Shown: in pieces, positions 10,577 to 23,070 of the stretch
Position numbering within the stretch: position 1 is the stretch's first letter
Layout: each line of letters begins with the position of its first letter
Assembly: GCF_910592395.1 (NCBI RefSeq)
Contig: NC_088312.1
Span: forward strand, 3,658,001 to 3,722,000
Origin: Lineus longissimus
Lineage: Eukaryota > Nemertea > Pilidiophora > Heteronemertea > Lineidae
DNA: 64,000 bases
Direction of reading: 5' to 3'
Translations under genes and position numbers: made by a program
The notes under the pieces: model-generated
The model's database searches: none
Told to the model about the DNA's origin: nothing
Seen by the model: only the letters and a program-made list of their open reading frames with translations

Positions 10577-11494
10577 AGTGCATCTACAACAATCTCGAAT
10601 TGGCAACTTGGCGTCTGTGGACAAATCGGGGTGACAGTAATCCCCTCCCTGGTCATTTCATACCATATATCGTTCAGTAGTGATTTATGATGGATGGCTC
10701 TGGAGACCAAAGACCTCACAACAACGCGCACAAGATGACCCTTTGTTGCTGGACACTCTGTGCACATTTTGATTTCATGGTTGAAACGATCATTTATAAA
10801 ACAGTGACGGCGAAAGAACCTTTCATCAGGGATGTAGAGCATCACAAAGCTTGAGTTTGGCAAGGAGGTTTATGTTACGTCCCATGAGTGAGGCAACTTA
10901 CCATAAATTCCAGCCTGACATTTTCTCTTGGTTTTTCAAGTCTATCATTTTCATAAGTAATTATCCGAAATGATCCTAATTTTCCGCGTAGTTGTTACAT
11001 TCATATTCCGTCCACAAACAAGTCTTTAGTGCGTTATAGTATTCCAATTGACATTAAAGGGGTAATTCTCCAGGTGCTACTGACAATTAGATAACCCTTC
11101 TGCTAAACATTGAAGGGTCGAAATCTCTCTGTCACCAGTAATCTGCCCCTTTTAGTTCAAATCCCAACTGGTTGTATGACAATCCGCGTGGAATCCACCC
11201 CGAATGATTTAGTCCAAGAAAATATTTCGTAACAGAGAAAACTTCGATATTTTGAGACATGGGCAAATAAGTAAATAGTTACGTTGTTATCTTTAGAGTG
11301 TCGTGTAACTATTTTCTCGGCCTGATTTAGCGAATTAAGTGGCATTGTAGACATGAAGTAGACATATTTTATGGACATTTGGGATTAATTAAGCATGCAA
11401 AATAAACGAAAAAATAAATCTTATTCAACTAATGTTGATATAACTGAGGCTTTAGTTCGTCCCACTATACTTTTCTGCTTGGCTAGGTCTTCAA
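10577..11494. other. Intergenic DNA
   Basis: No supported gene. A minus-strand ATG-starting segment ends at a strong donor near 10897 (TTATG|GTAAGT) and could be a small first exon, but no partner exon was found. Confidence 0.4.
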
Positions 11495-12010
11495 ATGACA
11501 CCGATATCAGCCATGACACTACACGTACATGTATATACTGGATTATGTCCTGTTCCCACGTATTTAACACTATTTTCATTATTGCTGCATGATGTCATCA
11601 AGTGCGTGAAGTGCTTTTTTTGCAAATACCAGGTTTCCCTTACAAAGGTGAGGAAGAACCTCGCTTTGAGGGTAAAGTCGAAAGTCACATTTACCAGAGA
11701 GCTTGAAGGCCACGATCGTCGCTTTTCTATCGGCCAGAGTATATCAAATTATTTAGATGGTGCACCAGGTCGAAAGCAACTGTCATATAGCAAAAAACTG
11801 ACAGAACTAATATATTCATGGATCAAAGGGCCATGCACCGAGGTTAACCTTAGCAACAGCTTTGGGTATGCATTCTTCGGGACCAAACGATGTCACAGTG
11901 AGGTGCAGGGTCTGTCGAAAGCCATGATCACCAGTGTCCCTCGCCGATATTCTCTATTATACGTGCAGAAGCCAGACGACTATCTAGTACCAATGATGGT
12001 AGAAAGATGA
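11495..12010 (+). CDS. 171-codon ORF of unknown nature
   Basis: The frame is open from ATG to TGA for 171 codons. That is longer than most chance frames in this AT-rich window, though not decisive. The second half has ordinary protein-like composition (for example FTRELEGHDRRF and KPDDYLVPMM). Inside it are an acceptor-like AAATACCAG and a donor-like ACAAAG|GTGAGG, so part could be intronic. No domain is recognised. It may be an exon, a transposon remnant or chance. Confidence 0.3.
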   Translation: MTPISAMTLHVHVYTGLCPVPTYLTLFSLLLHDVIKCVKCFFCKYQVSLTKVRKNLALRVKSKVTFTRELEGHDRRFSIGQSISNYLDGAPGRKQLSYSKKLTELIYSWIKGPCTEVNLSNSFGYAFFGTKRCHSEVQGLSKAMITSVPRRYSLLYVQKPDDYLVPMMVER

Positions 12011-12689
12011 CAAGTCAGAAACAACAGCAATCATATCGCCAATTGCTATCGCCAACTTAGTGAAATACTAATTCGAGTGCAAATTCGAAAGCAACGATTG
12101 CCATCTAGAAGAACAGGATAGAACTTAATATGTTCATGGTTCAATATCACCAAACCAACCATGTTATGATCGATCGCTTCATTCACAGGCGCTGACAGCA
12201 GACGACCGGCTAAGACGGATGCTCATTTCCCGCCAAATAAAGCAACCGAAGACGTCAAGCTGAATAGGTTGACGGGGATGTTGATGTCTAATTAAGAAGT
12301 GTGCTGTGCACCATCCATCATTTTCGGAACATTTAATCGGTTTCAAAGATCGATTTAAAGGACACTTTCATCGCATGAGGCTGATCCGAGTTTAGTTTGA
12401 TTCGAGAATCGGGATTGCGAACAATTGTCTGAGAGAAAAGTTAAGCAGCAGGACTGACTAAACAAAAGGTAACAAAGCAGAATGATAATAATGCATCGAA
12501 ATGACCTTGTAGTCTTAATCTCTCCTTCAACTTGCTTCGCTTCTGAGACAAGCGCAGCGACAGCGCTTAAAGTTCAGAATGTCTCCGCTAAATAGTGCGG
12601 CCATTTGAATGGTTTTAGGCTTAATGCTGATGAATCTGTCTGAGCTCCCCGATTACGAGTGGTAGTGACTAACATAAGAAAAGCACGAC

Positions 12690-14405
12690 TCAAAAGAGGA
12701 CATTGACGTGAACAATCGTCAGAACTTTTCTCTCCAAAGAGCCATACGTAAAGGCCTGGCTGAGAAGAAGACGAAGAAGAAGAAGAAATGTCCTGGGATA
12801 GAACGTCCAGGGAACGACGGATTCTATTCTGAGCTTTTATATGTAATCTCTGAGGCATTAACAGTCTTGACCTCTATAGAAATAAACCATATTCCGAAAG
12901 TATATACAATAGAGCTAGACATGTTCTCCTGGAGGACATTTGCTGTGCTTCAACACCGTAAACCCTGTATCAAGAGATCAAGTTTGGATATACCTTTAAG
13001 CCAAAAACTAAGAATATGTTCTATATTCTTCTACTATGAAGTATAAAGGCAAATAAGAGAATATGAAGCGGGGAAACGGAACAATCGGAATCACTCGCGC
13101 ACTCACCGATATCGTAGTTCCTGTCCGTGGTTACTACATCTCGCAGTCGGACACATTTCGACTAAGTCAGATACGGCCATCTCCAGATAGCCAGACTGAT
13201 TTAAAGATTGTCCCTGAACATCGATAATGTACTTTGTGGCATTTTCCCCATCAACATGACAACATAACTCACACTGCTCTGAATAATACATTTGGTCTTG
13301 TTGCTAACTGCCTGTGCATAGCCAATGGAGCGTCAGCGAGTGCCGATGGACAATATTTAGTGCGAAAAACAGCGGGTCAAGAAAATGGTGTATGGCACGC
13401 CTGCTGCGTCCTGGCCAGTAATTGTATATGCGATACATGTATTTTGTTTGTAGTGAGATGTAACTTCAGAGGAACTAGTTAGGCTTTGTGTATAACAACT
13501 GGTAAATGATACGTCGGAGTATAACACTTACTCACCAGAGCAAATATTACATCATCATATTCAGACAACCATGAAATAACACAAAAATCAGTATAAACAT
13601 GTATATATCGCCTCGAAACTCCACATTTGGCATGAGTTTCTGTATGATAATGGTCGTCCCGGTGAGGTTTATCTTGGTAACTCAGTATGTCCCACTCATT
13701 AGACTTCGGAGATACATTTACGCCACAATGAGCAATGAGATGAAAGACAAGGCATGGACCGGTGAATAATGGTCAACCCGCCTCAGGCAAACCCCACACT
13801 AAACAGGCTAAAGGAAGAAGATTTGGAAAGAAGAGAAAAAGGTCACTTCCGATATAAGGCGCAGATTTTGCAACAGCAAATGAATAATCACGCGACATTG
13901 GATGGCTATAGCATGATCTCAAAAACGAATTGTCTCTATACAAAATGCGAACTTACGTCGTGCTTCATGCAGTGCAGTTGAGCTATCGTCTAATATCAAA
14001 CCAGTCTAGGAGGTCCCCGAATAAAAGTATTGCTTTTTATTGCACGGTAGCTCAGCAACTGAGGCATGCATATCTGAAACATTGACCACTGTGTAACTTG
14101 TTTCTCTGAAATGCTTTTTACCCTGAACGCATTAACCAATATGAAGCATAAAGCCGACTGAATGTATATCTGACAACCTTAAATGAATATCATTCTGATA
14201 TTGATAGCCAAAACACTCTGGCAGCCGAGACAAAAGCCACAGACTTCAGGACACAGAAAGCCACTTGTCGACTAAAAAAGCTGTTCTATTTTTTTTAAAA
14301 GATTTCCTGCAGTCACCTTATTCTCCGGAAACGTATTTTCAAATCCGGAAACATATTCTCCAATTACCCAGATGCATAATTCTCCAATTACGAATGCAAT
14401 ATCAA
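12690..14405 (-). CDS. Candidate small-exon gene, minus strand (unrecognised)
   Basis: Five segments on the minus strand join in phase: 14405-14317, 14005-13957, 13639-13536, 13276-13107 and 12759-12690 (TGA). Donors are AATAAG|GTGACT, CGAC|GTAAGT, CTCTG|GTGAGTAAG and TATCG|GTGAGTGC. The last acceptor has a superb TTCTTCTTCT-type tract. Introns of about 260-350 bp resemble those of the receptor genes. The product would be about 155 residues with a Cys pair-rich piece (QCELCCHVDGENATKY) and no family I recognise. One weak point is that the first segment contains short internal duplications. Another is that the exon-like segment at 14922-15196 does not match it in phase. A chance assembly is quite possible. 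Confidence 0.33.
13769..13981 (+). CDS. 70-codon ORF with a charged helical stretch
   Basis: It starts at an ATG in good context (AATAATGG) and reads a strongly charged helix (RLKEEDLERREKGHFRYK) followed by a Gln run. It lies opposite the candidate minus-strand exons, so at most one of the two interpretations is likely. No donor in frame was found, so it would be a small complete protein. Confidence 0.22.
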   Translation: MVNPPQANPTLNRLKEEDLERREKGHFRYKAQILQQQMNNHATLDGYSMISKTNCLYTKCELTSCFMQCS

Positions 14406-14921
14406 CTACAGGAGTTCATCTCTGACAAAGAACACAACATTGAAATATATCAAGCTTACCTACCATTACCATCAATGGGAATCGTAATTAGTTAATGCGT
14501 GCAATTATATCACTGTCGATAGGTTATTAGCTGTCCTATATGATCAGATCCCTGAAGTACATTTAGGTTTTCGGATTGACAGAAAACAACAATGCCGTCA
14601 TCTCGCTGTCTTCGTAAAAAGCGAACTTGTGTTTGGCGTACGCAGCAGCACGACACGAGAATGGTCTCGCATACATACATACATATATGTAGCTAGAATT
14701 ATTGGTTGTGGCAAAAAGCGAAAAATATATTTTCATCTCTGCAAGCCTCGGAAGTTGTACATTTTATGCGGACTCTATCGGCGTTGTGCCTGTGATATGC
14801 CGAGACTTGATAATTGGCTCAGCCGCCGATATATCGACATGTTCTTCTCCCTTGTCGCAATGACACATCGTTGATAACAACCATGGTCTACATCGACTAG
14901 ATTTGGACTAATCCCACTTAC

Positions 14922-15196
14922 CCCTTTCTCGAGGGGTTGAATGACCGTCTGCTGGTACTGGTCGCAGGACGTCTCGTCCGCGGAATCCCCAAACTGATAT
15001 TTAGTTGGCTTGGCGTCGACGCGCGGACCTCCGATCTGTGGTGAGGCATCGGGCTGGTTGGCCGTGCTCCCCAGGCCTTTGCCCTCAGCCTCTCGAAGAC
15101 TTCCCGTCTACAGATATAGCAGCAGTTACAGCAAGTGCTTGTGCAGCTGCACAGACTCCTCTCTTCGATGTTGACCGCATCCTGTAATGTGGCCAT
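14922..15196 (-). CDS. Candidate first coding exon with a cysteine cluster
   Basis: From ATG at 15196 the minus strand is open for 91 codons and ends at a perfect donor, AAAGGG|GTAAGT. Near the start is a cysteine-dense run (CSCTSTCCNCCYICRR) of the kind that is palmitoylated in membrane-anchored proteins, followed by an Arg/Ser/Pro-rich part. An acceptor-like ACATTACAG lies just inside the ATG, so the exon could instead start at 15181. The segment is GC-rich and other frames are also open, which weakens the case. The next exon could not be placed. Confidence 0.35.
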
Positions 15197-18100
15197 TGGG
15201 CAGGTTGTTTAGGGCCGTTTTGTGGCTACATAGTTGATTGGTAGCGGCGTCAGTCTTCCTGGAAGGAAAGGAATCAGAGTTTTACAACCGACGATGAAAA
15301 AAGTGAAACAGTGAATTTGGCATTCTCCATTCGCCTCTCGCTATATAATAGGGTTAATTTCAATTTGACTTCAATATTCAAGAGTGTTAAATTCCAACTC
15401 TATATCGATCTTGTTCAGTGATCCTCCATGTAGCGAGGTGATCCGTCAATCTTCATTATTGCTACAAAGCTAAGCTTATGTATCCCCATATCGCACAGAA
15501 AAGCTTCGTGAATGTTTTATGAAGTATTTTGATGAGGGTTTTATTATTGCATGTACATCGGCATTTCATTCAATGGGCCGTCTGTATGCAGTCAGGCAGC
15601 ACTGGTGCATGAGAACATCATGATAGTGAAAATATGAGAGGAGAGTAAAGTGTCGTTATTGTTTACCTACTACATGTATGTTATATCATTTCATAGACTC
15701 CCTCATTGTTGCTGACAAAACCGAGGAGACTACTTCTCCGAAATCGGTACTGGGTTACACACCGTGCTGTCCGCCGTGTCCTGCCGGTATAGATGTAGTT
15801 TTCCCGCATGTGAGATACGAATCGGAAAATATCGCCAAAGCCACCCGTAGCTTAGCCTATAAGAAGTGTTTTCATACACATGTTTGCACAGTTTCACTCA
15901 AAATTCCAAAGTGATTCGCCCAACCCAAGTCATTTTTTTAGCTACGGCCAGGGGATGCGACGCTCCTTTCGGAACTCATGGCCTCCGACGCCCTTTCGAC
16001 CGCCAAAGAGCACATGTATATATCGGATGTATTGTAGGTATTCACTGATGAAAAGTAAAAGGGCTTATGCAGTCAACTGGCGGTTGGGTGCAGACCAGAA
16101 TCCTCCAAAAGATGTTATGGTACTTACCTAATTTGCGATTGGGTCTACTGGCCAGAGCTCTTCCATCCGCTCTGCGGTATCTGCGCGTCCGACCCGCCGT
16201 GTCAATGGCAACGCGCGATGTCTCAAAACAAACGGTTGAATCTCATATTCACGTTGCTCGACACAGTTAGGCAGGACCACCTCGACCAGTCTCCAATATA
16301 CATAACATCGGTGTGTTTCGGGTATATTCTCTTACAATCATTATCAATAATGTACCCTGGGTAAACACATTCAGGAGCAATACCGATCCTAGCGCAGTTC
16401 ATTGATCGACTTTTTACCGCTAATTGGCAGCTATAAGGGGGCCCTTTCGCGCGTTGCTTGTCGAGTCCACGGCTGTGATACGTTTTTGTGATACTTGTGA
16501 CAACACCGATAGACGGCTCCAGCATTAAAGCTGGTTTTGCCATTTAAATCAACGAACAGGGAACCACTCGCGCCCGGAGACAACCTGCCACCTCGCCGGA
16601 CTAATCTGTAAACGGATCAGCCATAAACCAATATATTGTATCATCCACGGACTGAATTCGTCCACAGTGGATGTTTGGCTTCCCCAGCGGCGATTAGTGC
16701 TGACGAGGTCTAAAGCCGTGATAATGCGAATCCCTTCTTCGCAAGTATTCTTCTGTCGAGAAACTATAGTATACCGGTTGTCTCACGTGAAGCAACCCCA
16801 GGCGCATGGCGGCTTGGGCGAAATAGTGGCAGCCCTTATACCCGGGAGATGTTTGGTTTGGGGGAAACGGCAACAGTTAGGTATTAACCAGAATCAGTCA
16901 TCACAACTAAAACTCCACTGATGAAGAAAAATAGGAAGATACTAATATAGCCCCCTGCCACTGTTCTGTCTTCACACTTTCGAGAATTGTGAATAGAACA
17001 CGACTTGATAAAACTGCTGACTTTCTGTCGGTGCTGTCTCCCCCATTTTATTTTCAGTATAACACCACATTAGTTAATCGTAACTAGTATCCCCAGCAGA
17101 CGAGACATTTTTTCAGCCTAAGTGGTATACCGTTGGACAGCCAAAATGGTTAAGATGAATAACGGCTATCCAAGTGAAAATGATGGATCACTCGCGTCGT
17201 GACGTTGACTTCCTCCTGGATGAAACCCTGCAATCATCTGATTTCGTTTTGGATTTGACTTATGGCATATTCGATTTATCTGTGGAGTGTGAGGCGTCCG
17301 GGAGCATAATACCTATGATAGTTAATGGTTTCGAGGGGCAGTGTCACCTGTGATTACCGGTACATTTCATAGAAAGGGACAGAAGCTTTGGTTGGTTGGT
17401 CGGTTGCGGATGACGCGGCCGTATGATGAATACAGGGTGGTCCAACAAAAAAGTGTGCAATCGATTTTATTTTCATAAAATTGCTTTTCACAGTCAAATG
17501 TACAACATTCTCCCACCCCTGGTAGAAAAATCATTGCAGAATTACAATATTTGTAGAAGTTATGGCATATTATAATAGCCCGCCCTTTTTTGCGGACCAC
17601 CTTGTACACCCCATAAGAGGGCGTTTTGCATGCTTTCACCATGAATAGGTTCGGCATCGCGTCACCAACAAAAACTAATATCTGATAACTATCCGACAGT
17701 GTTCGTTGACACGCATATCTCTTGAATCGCAGACAGTCAATTCAAAGTTCATGTTGATGATTAATAAATTATGAAGAAACTGCATTCGGTACAAGGAAAA
17801 ATATGAATTTGAAAATTCGATTTATGAATTTTAATACGTGACCACAGATTCAGCTTGGACATGTCGTCTTGGTATTTGGTTGATCGACGAAAAAAAGTAG
17901 TCTCATCGACGCGCCATCTTTCATGGTAGTCCATACATGATCAGTGGAAAACGATATATTGAGAAAAATGTTCCTTGTGGCGGGTGTTCTCTTCTTAACG
18001 GCAATACCATCAGAACATAAAATCAGACATCTGGTCAAAGGTATAGAACAAAGTTTCACGTAGTTAGATCCCTGAGGATTTCGGAGTATAATTCACCAAG

Positions 18101-18318
18101 TAAATGTATTGGAAGACTGCAGTAATGGGATTTTGCACCATCAAATCTTAGGCTGGCCGTCCCATAATGCGATAAAGATGGTAATTGTCTTAGCATAGAT
18201 ATTCTGATAGCAATTGGGCATCGATCGCAGCGCCAATTTAGCAGCTGGCATTATTATATATTATGTTACCGCTTACGCCTTATGGACATCGGTTACTTCG
18301 ACGCCTTCATGAAACCGA
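15197..18318. other. Intergenic or intronic DNA with a CpG-rich stretch
   Basis: No firm gene. The part around 15.7-16.6 kb is CpG-rich with several overlapping open frames on both strands and a strong minus-strand donor near 16126 (ATTAG|GTAAGT). It could hold a promoter or 5' exon of a minus-strand transcript. From 16.9 to 18.3 kb I see only AT-rich sequence. Confidence 0.4.
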
Positions 18319-18321
18319 ATA

Positions 18322-18684
18322 GCATTCCGCAAAGATGACGTCACTGCAGCTGCTGCCCTCTATTTCCCCAACGCTGAATTACAGGCAATGTCGGACAAAC
18401 ATGCGGTTTCGTAATGGCTTCAGGCTATCTAACTAGGGCAGTTAGATTCAATCTGGCACATGTCCGAGTGTTGGAAATACTACATAATTGTTCTGAATAT
18501 TTCTCTCTCTGACTCTATGGTATCATTCATGCTAAAAACAATGCAGGGTCAAAGATAATTGACTTTGAAATAAGCTCAAATGCGTAGAAATAAGTGTCGA
18601 TGTCCGACTGTCACGTGACTAAAACGTCATCAATATCTTATGCAAATGACCTTGTGAGCTATAAATAGTAACTTCGCGGGATGC
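18322..18684. mobile_element. MITE copy 1 (363 bp, TA-flanked)
   Basis: The element has terminal inverted repeats beginning GCATTCCGC and ending GCGGGATGC, flanked on both sides by TA. The whole element reappears in inverse orientation at 59044-59406 with the same length. It is too short to code for a transposase. TA target duplications suggest a Tc1/mariner-type parent, which is inference. It contains TGACGTCA, TCACGTGA and the octamer-like ATGCAAAT. Confidence 0.85.
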
Positions 18685-18687
18685 TAT

Positions 18688-19185
18688 TCGTACAACTATA
18701 TAATTCTTGGGTCTTGACTGGTTATGGCAACCGACCGCTAGTCGACAGATCTGGTCAATGTATTCTGCCAGAAGAAGCGACAATCATACTGTCATCATTG
18801 GCAGGTTATTAAGTAAATGAACGAACTAATGGAAATGACTTAGGGATAGATTGCGCATAAGCTCCGGGATGAGACAAGGCCAACGCCTAATAACACAAAT
18901 ATATTCATATTGGGCAAGGGTGAGAGTGAGTCTGCGAAGCGGCTGGGGTTGCTGGTCATATTCTGAGCATTCATTGTCTGACCCAAGAGACCGTAAACAT
19001 GGTCTGCCGTTTGCGAATCAAAGGTTCCGTAATGTTAGGTCAATTGTGGCGTATCTGGAAGCGAGAAAGGGCAAATGTTGACCAATGGAGGTGGAAAATC
19101 GCATCTCACGCGTTCTGGTCCAGAGTTACTAATCCAAATAAGTGCACCGAAGTGTGTTTGTTGGAGAACGAAGTTGAAAATATAT
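18688..19185. other. Intergenic DNA
   Basis: No supported gene. A short plus-strand ATG frame ends at GCAAGG|GTGAGA near 18920 but has no partner exon. Confidence 0.4.
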
Positions 19186-19247
19186 ATTCCTAGTCTCACA
19201 AGACTAGGAATGAACCGCAGCCTACATGTCATGTAGGCTGCGGTTCA
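19186..19247. repeat. Two abutting perfect palindromes
   Basis: ATTCCTAGTCT-CACA-AGACTAGGAAT at 19186-19211 is followed, sharing one base, by an 18-bp inverted repeat at 19211-19247 (TGAACCGCAGCCTACATG around a single T). Both are perfect, giving two adjacent stem-loops. Confidence 0.93.
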
Positions 19248-21258
19248 TTTTCTGTTTCCGGGATGAGTCTACTCACACTGGATCCGACCAACTGATGCTC
19301 ATTCAGGTAGCCTTCTAATGCAGGGTGGAAAAATGCATTGCCAGATGCACTAGGAGAACATCTACTTGCGTCTCCGTTGTACAGTGTAGGCCAAGGTTTA
19401 ATAATCTTTCCATATTCCACACCAGCGTCGTCTCCAGCCAATCAACTAACGAAATAACGCCACAGGATATTGGGTTAAATCATTAGTGCGAATGATAAAA
19501 CAACTAGCCTATTAAATCCTAATGAATATACTTTGGTGGCCCCTGATTCGCATACCAATTGTACTCAAAGCTATAAATTGTGTCCTTTGTAGACGATGCG
19601 CTGGTTTTATATTTGCATCGGATTAAAATGGTCGCCTGTTCCTGTTTACCAAAGTTAAACTTGTGGTATTTTATCCAGTATCATTCCCATATATCGACAG
19701 ATTCAGGGCGAAATTCTTTTTCGATCCTCCAAGCAATGTTCACGCTTTGATAGAGGCATTCCGTCCCTTGGCTATCCGCTGTTTACCGTCTTTGATGTTT
19801 AGCTTTACCACTTAAGGATAAAAGACTGCATTTATACCAGGCAATATCAATATCAGTGAACCCGGGGCGGACCGAGATGGACAGACAACAGGAGGTGTCT
19901 ATGACTAAGTGAATTCTAGTATGTAGTCGCTTCTGTGAACTGCAGATGGGTAGACCTACACTCCGACCCTAAAAAAACTTGAGATATTTGAGGGTTCAAA
20001 GTTTTTCTCTGTGGTCTAAAGTTGACTTTTGCAATGGTCGTTCATATGTTTCGATAAGTAACTGAAGTAGTTCTTGCACTGAGGGCCATTTTATTTATTG
20101 ATCTTGTAGTTGCCAATCACTCTCCATAACCTCGCCTCATATTACCACTGTCACAGTTCACGCTGCTATTACAAGTACGTTGTAAAGAAGACAAATGCAT
20201 ACTCTTGGTGAATAATGGCTTATTTTGATTGCCACGTGAAGAACACAGGCTGAACACTTAATCAAGGGCAAATAGTCGTCCATCATATGCAACATAGAAC
20301 AGAAACAATCAATCGCCGCCATTTGCAATATTCCTATATCGCCGCCGTTTGCAATATGTTTGTATACTGTATGTCAGTCTCCTAGCACTACAGCATCTTT
20401 CGGTGTTTGCATTTTCTGCAGATTTTGTTTTTGTATTTGCCATCAGCATCCGAGAAATGAGTTCAAAGGTCTACATTCTACTCACAGAATATAGCACTTC
20501 ACTAACCGTCTAATGAAGCTGCCGCTTTCTTCAAAGCGGGATTGTGCAACGATTGAACAAAGTATAGGTGATTTGTTTAGATATAGCGCACATTACTTCT
20601 GCCACGGATGTGAGTCGTTGATGACAGTGCATTGGGAGTTGTTCACTTGTCACAGAGCACTGCACAGCGGTAATAGGCAAGAAATAGAATACCTCATAGC
20701 TTCATGAAATAATCAGTAAAAAATAAAAGAAATCAACTATTCGTCAATTAAAAATTACAAAAAAATAATTTTAATTGACGAATAATCGACTTCTTCTTCA
20801 AAATGTTATGGGCTATGATATGCTCCTTTCAGTTCGAAGGACAATGTTGTATTGATTAACAAAGGCTCATCCTGATTTAATTCACGACAGCGCAGGCTAT
20901 TTTTATTTATTTCTTCTAATTGTGTATTCTGTCCAGGATTCAATTAAGTGCCTTCCCCCGTGTTGTGACACAATAAAAGAATTCAGAGTCCAAATTGCTG
21001 TCATTTAGTTGGTCGGTCACGTATCTTAACCACGCGTGGTATCCGGACCTGGCAATCATGGTAAATATATATGCAGAGCGAATACGATACTGTTTTTGTA
21101 ACGTTCTTAGTAAATAAGCGAACTGTTTGAACAGGTTCGTGTCAAGAACTCAACTTTACTGTTTTTAGAAAATAAGTGTAATTGCCAATAATATTATGGA
21201 GGCTGTTGTCATTTTAATGTTAATTTTTTTCTCAAAATGAAAAAAGCTATTTAAATTC
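19248..21258. other. Intergenic DNA downstream of the receptor pair
   Basis: No supported gene. An AT-rich hairpin occurs at 20739-20783. Confidence 0.5.
20739..20783. repeat. AT-rich hairpin
   Basis: ATTCGTCAATTAAAA at 20739 and its complement ending at 20783 (TTTTAATTGACGAAT) form a stem of about 18 bp with one extra A, separated by an A-rich loop. Confidence 0.85.
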
Positions 21259-23070
21259 TCATTTGGATTTCCTACACCAAAGAATAGAATGAAGTACCTC
21301 TTTTGCATCATTTCTATAACGTCGTCCTCCAAATATACAATACAGATAGAAATTAACAGCGTAGTTAAAGAACCAGATGTTCGCCAGAGCAAACGTGCCG
21401 ATACCAAACCTCAACTGCCAATATTGCTGAGTCATGTCATAAATGGCCGCCAGTTCCGGTAGCTCCATGATTGGATCAAACACACGGAACGGAAGTGTCG
21501 TCACGACGTAGGCTAGACTAACAAACATCAACATGACTGTCAGGTGTCCTGTTTCTTTCCCTTCCTCTTGGTTTGCTCCTGCAGTCGCTTTAAGTTTTCG
21601 TCTGTTGATCGAGGCTTTCCACAGCGTGATAATGATACCTAAATTACTACCCAATATGATGGTAAATGGACAAACAGTCCCAACCAGTACACTGAATAGT
21701 GACGCGGTCTTCTCTATTTCTATTGGTACGTCATACAACAGCATTCTTACGCCTGGAAAATGTAGAACGCAAAGTAAACGCAGCAAAATAAACATAACCA
21801 GCCTCGTGTTGTGATGAATATGTTTTAGTCTTGTCTCACATACACTTGAAAAGGCGAAAGGTATCAGAAGAAACCTTGCAAAGGTGGCTCAAAATTTTCC
21901 CATTCTCTTACAAAATCAAATGTGGTTCATAGGATCCTTTCATAGTAAGGTTGCTCATTTTCAGAGTTCAGAGTCAATGAGAGAGTACGAGGCTGTGGAA
22001 GGACGGCTGTCCATTCTTGACAGTGTTGTATTGAGGAGTTCAATGCTCATGTTCTTACCCTTCTTAACCAGTGACTTGACATTGGTAAGTGCCTCGATCG
22101 GTACGTAACTCTGTTGTGCCTTTCAGTGCAAGTATGAGGTGCTACAAAACCCCCTCGATTGCTCTTACCTGAACTTGGATATTCCACGTACTTATACACA
22201 AAGAACAGATGCACGTTGATAACCATTAGTAGGATCATGGCGGAGATGGTCAACTTGGCCCTTCTTGGGGTACAGAGGCCTTTGGCAGCCATGGGGAAGC
22301 GGACAGCGACAAACCGGTCGACCGACATGCCTGATAGGAAAAGGCCCGAAAGGGAACTGCATGTCAAAATCATGTAGCCATGTACTCTGAAAGTAAGATG
22401 ACAATTCGTCGTCAGTCTTCGTACCAACTTTTCGATGAATATAAGTTGTGCTCTCACTGCTCTTTGGTTGAAGGGCAAATATTTTACGCCTAAATGAATC
22501 GAAAAAAAATCAAATCCAGATACATTGTATTACCAGTTAGAATAATAAGCAGAACAAAACTTGTCTATCAAGCCACTCATTACTTAGTATTCATGCGACT
22601 CATGTAATCAATATAAAGTCGCTTTCGTTGTCTTCCTTGTGACAACCTCTGTATTGATGGACCCCACCTCAATCGGACGGGTGGACTGGCGTAGCATGTT
22701 GTCCGTTCTAGGATTTGGCTCTATCTCTGTATTCTTAATCAAAGACAGAACCCTGATTAACAGACCTTGCCATAATTCCTCTTGTAGCTTTAGTCGTGAT
22801 TCCATCAAGTTGACCCGTGTTGAAAATTGAATAAAACCAGAGCAAATCTAACAGGAAGATTGTGTCAACAACGGCCATAGCAGTCATATAGATACATGGA
22901 GACACCCTCCGGTTGTGCTTTCTATTGGCTACTATAATCGTCAGAATGTTGCCGGGAATTCCAAAACAGACGGGAACGCTCCACACGTATCGAGTCAGTG
23001 CAACGAAAATATTCCGCAGGAATGGAAATTCTTCTTGCAGAGCGACCTCCAAAGTTGTCATGTCGTTCAT
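21259..23070 (-). CDS. Class A GPCR, peptide-receptor-like, paralog B (338 aa)
   Basis: Three exons, 23070-22766, 22386-22169 and 21752-21259, join in frame (phases 2 and 1) to 338 residues. TM1 has GNILT, TM2 has MAVVD, TM3 ends SGMSVDRFVAV (DRF instead of DRY), TM5 keeps its proline (CPFTII), TM6 reads VTTLPFR and TM7 reads NFYLYC followed by GGRRYRND. The TM7 and C-tail style resembles invertebrate FMRFamide-type peptide receptors, but the ligand is unknown. The conserved TM3 cysteine position holds Ala, extracellular loop 2 has no cysteine, and the TM4 and TM6 tryptophans and the NPxxY proline are absent. It lies about 0.85 kb downstream of its paralog on the same strand, a clear tandem duplicate. 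It is predicted to act in the plasma membrane. Confidence 0.92.

Noticed and set aside
10486-10863. 125-codon minus-strand ORF
   Set aside because: It runs straight through the tRNA-like sequence, whose translation is a typical artefact of tRNA-derived repeats.
13107-13276. Resemblance of the CELCC segment to ADAM cysteine-rich domains
   Set aside because: Only a double-cysteine word matches; spacing of the other cysteines does not.
14317-14405. Resemblance of WVIGEY in the candidate exon to adaptin-type motifs
   Set aside because: Six residues are too few, and the rest of the chain does not look like an adaptin.
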